From Tianweitania sediminis (GTDB lineage Bacteria > Pseudomonadota > Alphaproteobacteria > Rhizobiales > Rhizobiaceae), in NCBI RefSeq assembly GCF_017813335.1, contig NZ_JAGIYY010000012.1, positions 48,193-112,192 on the forward strand: a stretch of 64,000 nt of DNA. Direction: 5' to 3'. The notes below the pieces were generated by a model. It saw only the letters and a program-made list of their open reading frames with translations. It was not told the origin of the DNA and searched no databases. The position numbers and the translations under genes were made by a program. Position 1 is the stretch's first letter, and each line of letters begins with the position of its first letter. Below are positions 45,774-53,005 of this stretch, one piece after another.

Positions 45774-46294
45774 AGGCCGAAGAACCTCGGTCCAGACCAC
45801 TGCGCCCCGGTGATCTGCAAGGCGATAGCCGTCAGTGACCGATAATGTCTGCCCTCGAACAGGTATCCGCGATCGGTGACGTCGACGACGAAGGTCTGTC
45901 CATGCCATTCGCGGACCAGCCGTGCGCCGGGTCCGAGCTTGCGGCGAGGCTGAGTTGCAACGACGCCATCTTCGCCGTGGTAACTTGCGGACGTGTCGAC
46001 CTGCGAGGAAGGCTCGGTGGCCTCCGTACCGCTCCCCTGCCCATCTGGGGCGCGCTGCGTAGTACTGGCTTTGATGCGTTCGACCTCCTCTCTCAGCAGA
46101 CGTTTGGTCGCGCCCGACAACCCACCAAGCCGTTTTGCCTGCAAATGCCAGGCGGCAGCATAAAGGAGCATCTCGCGGCGAACTCCTGGCGGTGGCGTGC
46201 AGCTGTAAGCCCGTTCCCACTGAGCAACGAGACTTTCACGCGGTTCATCAGCGAGAGCGGCAAGCTCTTGCGCGATCTTGGCGGAAGCGACCAT
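45770..46294 (-). CDS. DUF2924 protein, recombinase partner
   Basis: The 174-residue protein has the DUF2924 pattern: IAQELAALADEPRESLVAQW, GVRREMLLYAAAWHLQAKRL and RLVREWHGQTFVVDVTDRGY followed by LFEGRHYRSLTAIALQITGA. Genes of this family are found next to serine recombinases in many Alphaproteobacteria. It overlaps both neighbours, so the set is one operon. Its biochemical role is not known to me. Confidence 0.85.
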   Translation of the reverse strand: MVASAKIAQELAALADEPRESLVAQWERAYSCTPPPGVRREMLLYAAAWHLQAKRLGGLSGATKRLLREEVERIKASTTQRAPDGQGSGTEATEPSSQVDTSASYHGEDGVVATQPRRKLGPGARLVREWHGQTFVVDVTDRGYLFEGRHYRSLTAIALQITGAQWSGPRFFGL

Positions 46295-46623
46295 CAGCTG
46301 TTTTGACCGGGCTGTTCGGCCGCGGTGATCCGGTAGCGTCGCACACCGTCCTTGCCGGGTTCGCTGACCAGCTGCAGCGCAAGCTTCTTGCGCACGGTGG
46401 CTGACAGGAACCCGCGTACCGAGTGAGCCTGCCAGCCGGTCAGCTTCATCACATCGGCAACTGAGGCGCCTCGCGCGCTGCGCAGTCGCCGCAGCACGAT
46501 CTCCGTCTTGCTGGCCGTCGAGGCTCCCGGGCGTTTTGAAGCAGAAACGGCGGTCGTTGGTGAATGCTCGTGATCGGCATCGCCTAAGTGAAGCTGCTCG
46601 AGATGGTTGTGGATCTGATTCAT
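46294..46623 (-). CDS. DUF3489 winged-helix protein
   Basis: The 109-residue protein has a low-complexity N-terminus and the DUF3489 domain: KTEIVLRRLRSARGASVADV MKLTGWQAHSVRGFLSATVR, then KDGVRRYRIT. The fold is a helix-turn-helix and probably binds DNA. ATG 46623 has GGGAGA seven bases upstream. It is the first or second gene of the recombinase operon. Confidence 0.85.
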   Translation of the reverse strand: MNQIHNHLEQLHLGDADHEHSPTTAVSASKRPGASTASKTEIVLRRLRSARGASVADVMKLTGWQAHSVRGFLSATVRKKLALQLVSEPGKDGVRRYRITAAEQPGQNS

Positions 46624-46719
46624 GGACTGTCTCCCAGTTGAGCCAGCGGACAATCTGCCGCTGGTACTGAGACGAGCCCGCACTAAGACGGGCACCATGA
46701 AGTTGAGCGATTTGAATCT

Positions 46720-46956
46720 CTAACGCGCGCTGTCCAGCGAGGTTCGCCACAGCGCCATCAACTGCTCAAAGCCGCTCTCGCAGCATCGCGCCAGTGTGGC
46801 TAGCGCGATAGGCTCAACACTCTCCGCCGTTTCTCCAAGCGCTCGCAAGATCTCGATGCCCCCCTGCAGCTGCTTCAGTTCAGGCTCCATTCTGAGCAGC
46901 AGATCGACGATCGTTGCACGACCTTCTTCGTGCTGCCTTTTCTTCCTGCTCGCCAT
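46720..46956 (-). CDS. Small helical protein upstream of the recombinase operon
   Basis: The 78-residue protein starts MASRKKRQHEEGRATIVDLL and is mostly helical, with a basic start and Leu-rich helices. No domain is recognised. It is likely the first gene of the recombinase/DUF2924/DUF3489 operon, 96 bases before DUF3489. Confidence 0.55.
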   Translation of the reverse strand: MASRKKRQHEEGRATIVDLLLRMEPELKQLQGGIEILRALGETAESVEPIALATLARCCESGFEQLMALWRTSLDSAR

Positions 46957-47312
46957 GTCCGTGTCCTCTTACCGAGAATACACACGCTTCCTTTGCAGAC
47001 GAAGTCCAGTCGCGGTTCAGCATCCAAAAAGCGTTCAGGATGTCCTAAACTGGGCCGACTGCGGTCTGTCCGTTGACGAGCGACAGACTGTCGGAAGCGG
47101 ACGGTCCGTTCGACCCCTTTCATCTGCCAAACATTTGTGAATCTCCGCTAGGAGCTGCCATTCTGTGGAAGCGACTTGTCGCCTTCTGCCACAGCGATGT
47201 TGACGATCAGCTTGGGATGTCGATATCTGCCTATCATGGGGATTGCGAGCTCCCCACGAGGCGCCAGCCGAAGATCGCGTTCCTTTTCAACCCCGGCGAC
47301 GGAGGAACGCAC
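46957..47312. other. Intergenic region between divergent recombinase and chromate operons
   Basis: This 356-base gap holds the start regions of two divergent operons. Around 47010-47040 the sequence has two related copies of TTCAG-ATCC (GGTTCAGCATCC and CGTTCAGGATGTCC) that could be an operator. A chrB reading frame extends leftward to 47073, but the ribosome site GGAGGA at 47301-47306 indicates that translation starts at 47313. Confidence 0.4.
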
Positions 47313-48134
47313 ATGCCTGCGCCCAATGCCATTTCTATCGACAAGCTCACCCGCGTCATCGGAACCCCCCGCGCCCCGCTTTTGCTCGACGTGCGATCCG
47401 AGGACGATTTTGCCGCTGATCCAAGATCGGTTCCCGGCGCCACCCGGGTCGACGACCAGGCGCTTGCCGGCCTGGCTTCCCAGATAGGCGGTCAGTCGTC
47501 GATTGCCGTCTGCCAAGCCGGCCATCGGCGCAGCCAGGGCACGGCCGCCTGGCTTCGTGCCGAAGGCTGCCCTTCGGAGTATCTCGAGGGTGGCTTTGAG
47601 GCATGGCGAGCGGCTGGGCTACCGCTGATCGATCCGGCGAAGCTGCCCACGCGCGATCCACAGGGCCGCACCGTCTGGGTCACCCGGTCGCGCCCCAAGA
47701 TCGACCGCATCGCGTGCCCCTGGTTGATCCGGCGCTTTCTCGATCCCCGCGCGATCATCCTGTTTGTCGCGCCCGCCGAAGTGGTGGGCGTCGCCGAGCG
47801 TTACGATGCCGCGCCCTTCGACATCGAGGGCGTGTTTTGGAGCCACCGGGGGGAGCTCTGCACCTTCGATGTCATGCTGGCAGAGTTCGGCTTGAGTATT
47901 TCCGCCCTAGACCGCCTGGCCGCCATCGTACGCGGCGCTGACACCGCCAGGCTCGACCTCGCGCCAGAGACAGCCGGTCTGCTTGCGGCTTCGCTTGGCC
48001 TGTCGCGGATGTACTCCGACGATCTGGAACAGCTGGACGCCGGAATGCTGCTCTACGACGCCTTCTATCGCTGGGCGCGAGACGCAGCCGAGGAGACCCA
48101 CAACTGGCCCACCAACAAGCCGAAGGCGCAATGA
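47313..48134 (+). CDS. chrB: Rhodanese-ChrB fusion, chromate resistance protein
   Basis: The 273-residue protein has a rhodanese-like domain (residues about 15-110, with LLLDVRSEDDFAADPRSVPG and the active Cys in SIAVCQAGHRRSQGTAAWLR) followed by the ChrB C-terminal domain: VTRSRPKIDRIACPWLIRRF, LDPRAIILFVAPAEVVGVAE, ALDRLAAIVRGADTARLDLA. In chromate operons ChrB senses chromate or aids resistance. GGAGGA precedes ATG 47313. It overlaps chrA by four bases. Confidence 0.87.
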   Translation: MPAPNAISIDKLTRVIGTPRAPLLLDVRSEDDFAADPRSVPGATRVDDQALAGLASQIGGQSSIAVCQAGHRRSQGTAAWLRAEGCPSEYLEGGFEAWRAAGLPLIDPAKLPTRDPQGRTVWVTRSRPKIDRIACPWLIRRFLDPRAIILFVAPAEVVGVAERYDAAPFDIEGVFWSHRGELCTFDVMLAEFGLSISALDRLAAIVRGADTARLDLAPETAGLLAASLGLSRMYSDDLEQLDAGMLLYDAFYRWARDAAEETHNWPTNKPKAQ

Positions 48135-49501
48135 TGCAGGACCGCGCTTACCCCACCTTGGCCGAGGCTACCCGCATCTGGGTCCGCATCGGCCTCTTGA
48201 GCTTTGGCGGCCCTGCAGGCCAGATTGCCCTCATGCACCGCATTCTGGTGGAGGAGCAGCGCTGGCTTGGGGAAAAACGGTTCCTCCATGCGCTCAACTA
48301 CTGCATGCTGCTGCCGGGGCCGGAAGCGATGCAGCTCGCCGTCTATATCGGTTGGCTGATGCATCGGACGCTTGGCGGCATCATCGCGGGCATCCTGTTC
48401 GTGCTGCCCGGGGTCGTCGCCATCATGGCGCTGAGTTGGATCTATGCCCTCTACGGCAACGTCGGCCCCGTCGAGGCGCTCTTTTTCGGCCTGAAGGCAG
48501 CGGTGCTGGCCATCGTTGTGCAGGCAGTCATCCGCATCGGATCACGTGCGCTGAAGAACAACGCGATGGTCGCCATCGCCGCCGCCTCGTTCATCGCGAT
48601 ATTCGGGTTCGCCGTGCCTTTCCCGATAATTATCCTGATCGCTGGCCTCACGGGGTTCCTCGGAGCGCGTGCGGGCCTGCCAGCCTTCCGTTCCGGCGGC
48701 GGACACGGCAAGGTGGGCAAGGTCCAGGTCGATGACGCCGACACTTTGTTGGGCGAGGAGTCACCAGACCATACGCTGGTCAACCGGGGCTGGGCATTTC
48801 GGATTTCGGCAGTTTTTCTTGTGCTGTGGCTGGCGCCGGTCGCCGTCCTCTTCGCCGGGCTGGGCCCCGCCAATGTCTTCGCCCAGATCGCCGGCTTCTT
48901 CAGCGTCATGGCGGTTGTCACCTTCGGCGGCGCCTATGCGGTTCTGGCCTATGTTGCGCAGGAGGCCGTGCAGAACTACGGCTGGCTTGCACCGGGCGAG
49001 ATGCTAGATGGCCTCGGCATGGCTGAGACGACACCTGGCCCGCTAATCATGGTGACCCAGTTTGTGGGCTTCATGGGCGCGTTCCGCGACGCGGGCGGGA
49101 TGTCGCCTCTGATGGCAGGAACCCTGGGCGGACTTCTGACGACTTGGGTGACCTTCCTCCCCTGCTTCCTTTGGATATTCCTTGGTGCACCATTTATAGA
49201 GCGCCTGCGCGACAACAAGGTGCTGTCATCGGCGCTGACTGCCATCACAGCGGCCGTTGTGGGCGTCATCCTGAACCTCGCCGTCTGGTTCGGTATGCAC
49301 GTCGTCTTCAACGAGCTCCAGACAATCACGACCCTCGGCCTCGATCTCGAAGTGCCCGTTTGGTCGTCGATCAACCTGGCGGCTGCGGCATTGGTCCTTG
49401 TCGCGCTCGTCGCCGTGTTTCGCTTCAAGCTTGGCCCGGTCATGGTTCTGGCAGGCTGCGCCGCAGGCAGCCTTGCGCTACATTCCGTGGGTATGGCTTG
49501 A
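48131..49501 (+). CDS. chrA: Chromate efflux transporter ChrA
   Basis: The 456-residue protein has two homologous halves, each with ChrA motifs: WVRIGLLSFGGPAGQIALMH and LPGPEAMQLAVYIGW in the first, and VVTFGGAYAVLAYVAQEAVQ with LGMAETTPGPLIMVTQFVGF in the second. It has about ten membrane helices and exports chromate. The 40-residue polar linker near residues 185-210 separates the halves. It forms an operon with chrB. Confidence 0.93.
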   Translation: MMQDRAYPTLAEATRIWVRIGLLSFGGPAGQIALMHRILVEEQRWLGEKRFLHALNYCMLLPGPEAMQLAVYIGWLMHRTLGGIIAGILFVLPGVVAIMALSWIYALYGNVGPVEALFFGLKAAVLAIVVQAVIRIGSRALKNNAMVAIAAASFIAIFGFAVPFPIIILIAGLTGFLGARAGLPAFRSGGGHGKVGKVQVDDADTLLGEESPDHTLVNRGWAFRISAVFLVLWLAPVAVLFAGLGPANVFAQIAGFFSVMAVVTFGGAYAVLAYVAQEAVQNYGWLAPGEMLDGLGMAETTPGPLIMVTQFVGFMGAFRDAGGMSPLMAGTLGGLLTTWVTFLPCFLWIFLGAPFIERLRDNKVLSSALTAITAAVVGVILNLAVWFGMHVVFNELQTITTLGLDLEVPVWSSINLAAAALVLVALVAVFRFKLGPVMVLAGCAAGSLALHSVGMA

Positions 49502-49799
49502 ACAATGTCCCTCAATTGAGGGGCACACTGCCTTCTGCGCTTTGGGCTCCCCTTCATTGACCGAGAGCGGCTCGCTTTTTGCTCTTGGGATCTGAGCCGA
49601 CTATCGGCTTTACACTCCAATCAAGCTAGACTTGGGGAAAATGATTTCCTACGGCTGTTAGTGGGCCGTAGAACGAACCCGCTCCCGCGGGAGGGCGCTT
49701 GGGCTTGATGTAGAAGGCACAGGCCGGAGGTTGCGCATCCATTGAGCGACGTCGGACAACGGCAGAGCATGAAGGGCTTCTTTAACAAGGAGCCTGTCC

Positions 49800-50708
49800 A
49801 TGCAGTACCCTCATCTCGACACGTCCATCAGCCCGCTGCGCCAGCGGCTGATCGACGACATGAACATGCGGCGCTTCTCACGCGAGACGCAGCGCAACTA
49901 CCTCCGCGACATCGGGCGCCTGGCGGCATTCCTCGGGCGTTCACCTGACACGGCGACCGCCGACGACCTGCGGCGGTTCCAGATAGAGCAGCAGGAGGAC
50001 GGCGTGCCCGTGCCGACCATGAACAGCATCGTATCGGCGCTGCGCTTCTTCTTCACCCACACGCTCGACCGCCCGGACCTGGCGCGCAGGCTCGTCCGGC
50101 TGGCGCATCGGCGCAACCTGCCCGTGGTGCTGAGCCGCGACGAGGTTGCTCGCTTGCTCAATGCCACCACGTGCCTCAAGCACCAGGCCGCACTGTCCGT
50201 CGCCTATGGGGCCGGCCTGCGCGTCGCCGAGGTGTCGATGCTGAAGGTCGCCGACGTCGATAGCGAGCGCATGCTGCTGCGCGTCGAACGCGGCAAGGGC
50301 GGGCGCTGACGAAACGCCATGCTCTCCAAGGATCTGCTGGCTCTCCTACGTGAGTGGTGGAAAGTCGGACGGCAGCAAGGCGTGATGCACCGCGACGGCT
50401 GGCTGTTCCCCGGACACCACGCGATGAAGCCGATCAGCACGCGCCAGCTCTATCGCATCGTTGTCGAGGCGGCCCGGGCCGCCGATATCGCCAAGCGGGT
50501 CGGGCCGCACACGCTGCGCCACAGCTTCGCAACCCACCTTCTGGAAGACGGCACCGACATCCGGATCATCCAAGTCCTGCTCGGGCATGCCAAGCTCAAC
50601 AACACTGCTCTCTACGCCAAGGTCGCGACACGGACGGTGCGCACCGTCACGAGCCCGCTCGACAGGCTTGGCCTGTTCAGGCCGTCAGAGATCTTGCCCG
50701 ACGGCTGA
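49800..50708 (+). pseudogene. Tyrosine recombinase of the IS91 element, interrupted by an in-frame stop
   Basis: The reading frame codes for a XerC-like integrase: SAM-like N-terminus (FSRETQRNYLRDIGRLAAFL), catalytic Arg in GAGLRVAEVSML, then a TGA at 50307-50309 after GKGGR; the same frame resumes RNAMLSKDLLALL and carries HTLRHSFATHL, LLGHAKL and the Tyr in TALYAKV. A point change rather than a frameshift separates the two parts. AAGGAG precedes ATG 49800. The second part could restart at ATG 50319, but the catalytic residues would be split. Confidence 0.85.
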
Positions 50709-50711
50709 GCC

Positions 50712-51905
50712 GTGCGCGCCTCAATCGAGGTCGCCGACATCTTCCGTGCCGCAGGGCCTTCGTATCGGGCAGCTCATGCAGGACACCTGGGCCTCGGCCA
50801 GCTCAAGGTCATGTCGGCGATCGAGCATTGCCGTACCGCGGCTCTCGGCGGTCATGTCGAAGCCTGCGAGGATTGCGGCCAATGGCGGATCGCCTACAAC
50901 TCCTGCCGCAACCGGCACTGCCCGAAGTGCCAGGGCGCCGCCGCGCGGACGTGGCTTTCCGACCGCGAGGCGGACCTCTTGCCGGTCGGCTACTTCCACG
51001 TCGTGTTCACGCTGCCGGCGGAGGTCGCCGACATCGCCTTCCAGAACAAGGCGCTGGTCTACGACCTGCTGTTCAAGGTGGGATCGGAGACGATGCTGAC
51101 AATTGCCGCCGATCCAAAACACCTCGGCGCGCGCATCGGCATCACCGCCGTGCTCCACACCTGGGGATCGGCGATGACCCACCATCCGCACGTGCACATG
51201 ATCGTGCCAGGCGGCGGCATCGCGCTCGACGGGTCACGCTGGGTCTCGTCACGCCCTGCCTTCCTGCTTCCCGTGCGGGTGCTCGGCAAGCTGTTCCGAC
51301 GGCTCTTTCTCACGCGGCTGCTCGCGCTGCACGACGCTGGGCGGCTCAGCTTCTTCGGCACCCTCGCTCATCTCGCCGAGCGGTATGCCTTCCTGCGCCA
51401 CCTTGCTCCCGTCCGGACAAAGCTCTGGGTCGTCTATGCCAAGGCGCCGTTCGCTGGACCGCAGGCGGTGCTCGCCTATCTGTCGCGTTACACCCACCGG
51501 GTAGCGATCTCGAACAGCCGCCTGATCGCTTTCGACCAGGACGGCGTCACCTTCCGCTACAAGGACTACCGCCGCGACGGCGCGGACCGGCAGCAGGTCA
51601 TGACGCTTTCGGCCGACGAATTCATCCGCCGCTTCCTGATCCATATCCTGCCGCGAGGCTTCCATCGCATCCGGCACTACGGACTGCTGGCCGGCTCCGC
51701 CCGCAAGGCCAGCCTTGCGCTCGCCCGCCAACTCCTGAATGTCGCCGCTCCGCCCGATGAAGACAAACCTGGCGAACAGGAAGACTACCGCCCGCCGTGT
51801 ACTTGCTGCGGTGGACGGATGATCGTCATCGAGGTGTTCGAACGCCGGAGACAGCCGCGCGGACCGCCGCACGCATCAGCGGCGAACCGAGAGACTGCTT
51901 CATGA
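50712..51905 (+). CDS. IS91-family transposase (HUH endonuclease)
   Basis: The 397-residue transposase has a zinc-binding N-terminus (CEDCGQWRIAYNSCRNRHCP KCQ), the HUH metal site in THHPHVHMIVPGGGIALDGS and the Tyr region YLSRYTHRVAISN. A second Cys cluster (CTCCGGRM) lies near the C-terminus. It starts 3 bases after the recombinase stop. It nicks and joins single strands in rolling-circle transposition. Confidence 0.92.
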   Translation: MRASIEVADIFRAAGPSYRAAHAGHLGLGQLKVMSAIEHCRTAALGGHVEACEDCGQWRIAYNSCRNRHCPKCQGAAARTWLSDREADLLPVGYFHVVFTLPAEVADIAFQNKALVYDLLFKVGSETMLTIAADPKHLGARIGITAVLHTWGSAMTHHPHVHMIVPGGGIALDGSRWVSSRPAFLLPVRVLGKLFRRLFLTRLLALHDAGRLSFFGTLAHLAERYAFLRHLAPVRTKLWVVYAKAPFAGPQAVLAYLSRYTHRVAISNSRLIAFDQDGVTFRYKDYRRDGADRQQVMTLSADEFIRRFLIHILPRGFHRIRHYGLLAGSARKASLALARQLLNVAAPPDEDKPGEQEDYRPPCTCCGGRMIVIEVFERRRQPRGPPHASAANRETAS

Positions 51906-52284
51906 CCCGGCATGGCACGGTGGAGCCTATAGCCGCGGGCGCCCCGCCTCCGGCAACCAACCCGCGCGCGGCCACGGCAATCGCTGACGCCGACAATGCC
52001 GCGACGAGCCGCGTGCAAGGCTGGCTAGGCCGGGTGGAGGCGCAACGAAACAGTTTGTCCGCATCCATCCCGGCGCTTCCCAATGACGGTCGCGCCACCG
52101 CAGACATCAGCCGCAGATTGAAATCCCCATAGCCGAAGCCTGTGGCCCGCGGGTTCCTTCCTCGGGGACTTTCGTACGCCTGCCGGCGCCCGAAACTCTT
52201 CACGTAAACGGATTGGCTGCTATCGAAGAGTACGAAGCGAAAGCAGACATCCGCCTAGGTCGCTCGGCTGTTCGTCGGGGCGCG

Positions 52285-53004
52285 CTACAGTTCAATCCAG
52301 AGATGATCGATCTGGATGTAAGACGTGATCCCTTTTGTCCGATCGTGGGTCGACGCGAGCGTAGCGACGCGCGTCGTCTTGTCGTGGCTCGCAAGCGTAA
52401 GCTTGTCGGCCACCGACCATCCGGGAACCGAGCTCGTGATGAGGTCGTCGATCCATATCCCCACCGTCTTGTGCCAGTGGGCGACATCGTTCGCCTGAAC
52501 ATATCCGATCATGGCGGCGCGCTCATGTTGATCGCCGTGATGGCCTGCCTTGAAACGCTGAATCCCACCGGTGGAACCACTGTCTGTGATTACATACTCG
52601 CGTGGGTCACGACCCTTATCCTCGGGGGTAGGTAGACGCTTGCACTCGATCGGGAGCAGGTACTGATAGTGGTCATAGCTTCGGCCGTTGATCCAGATTA
52701 TGTTTCCGGACGGGCTTGCCACCAGGTCGATCGCGCGGCGGCCATCGCTCTCACTGGGTTCTTCGCGGCGGAACTGCAAGAAGTCCCATCCGGGTGTGTG
52801 GCGACACACGCTGTTGAGGCGACCACATAGCTGCGCGGAGAGCTTGTTTTCGCCCGTTTCCCCCGTGCGGCGGGAGTCGTCGCGCCACGCCGGAAGGGCA
52901 TCGGCGATGAATGTGATGAGAGACGAGATCCACTCTTTGGGCAGCAGCAGGTCATCGGCGAGAGCGCCCGAATTGGCCTTAGTATCAGCTTCATCTGCCA
53001 GCAT
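52285..53004 (-). CDS. Putative PD-(D/E)XK nuclease of the methylase operon
   Basis: The 239-residue protein contains a likely nuclease core: RRAIDLVASPSGNIIWIN, then YLLPIECKRLPTPEDK, i.e. Asp followed about 35 residues later by Glu-Cys-Lys, the ExK motif. The start ATG 53004 is one base after the methylase stop, so it is coupled. It would be the restriction subunit partner of the adenine methylase. The family is not recognised, and DNA cleavage is inferred from the motif and its position. Confidence 0.6.
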   Translation of the reverse strand: MLADEADTKANSGALADDLLLPKEWISSLITFIADALPAWRDDSRRTGETGENKLSAQLCGRLNSVCRHTPGWDFLQFRREEPSESDGRRAIDLVASPSGNIIWINGRSYDHYQYLLPIECKRLPTPEDKGRDPREYVITDSGSTGGIQRFKAGHHGDQHERAAMIGYVQANDVAHWHKTVGIWIDDLITSSVPGWSVADKLTLASHDKTTRVATLASTHDRTKGITSYIQIDHLWIEL

Positions 53005-53005
53005 A

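Larger units (their letters stand above)
49670..52203 (+). mobile_element. IS91-family element, copy 1 (plus orientation)
   Basis: The element carries a tyrosine recombinase gene broken by an internal stop and an intact HUH transposase. The right end is placed at 52203, because the sequence GTACGCCTGCCGGC..CCGAAAC.CTTCAC is shared with copy 2 (56317-57962) and similarity stops there. The left end is approximate; a perfect palindrome CTCCCGCGGGAG lies near 49683-49694. IS91 elements move by rolling-circle replication and leave no target duplication. Confidence 0.75.

Noticed and set aside
44022..46220. A longer serine recombinase of 732 residues starting upstream of 45773
   Set aside because: The extra N-terminal 149 residues are Arg-rich, unlike any recombinase, and overlap the DUF2924 gene in another frame. 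The catalytic domain begins at MSAQPKLRCAIYTRKS.
47073..47312. An 80-residue N-terminal extension of chrB
   Set aside because: A GGAGGA ribosome site sits right before ATG 47313, and the rhodanese domain starts after it; the extension resembles no known domain.
49509..49522. Palindrome CCCTCAATTGAGGG after chrA as a terminator
   Set aside because: The palindrome has no room for a loop and no T run follows; at most a weak pairing element.
52213..52635. Plus-strand reading frame starting MAAIEEYEAKADIRLGRSAV
   Set aside because: It has protein-like first residues but runs opposite to the nuclease gene, has no ribosome site and loses protein character after about 30 codons.
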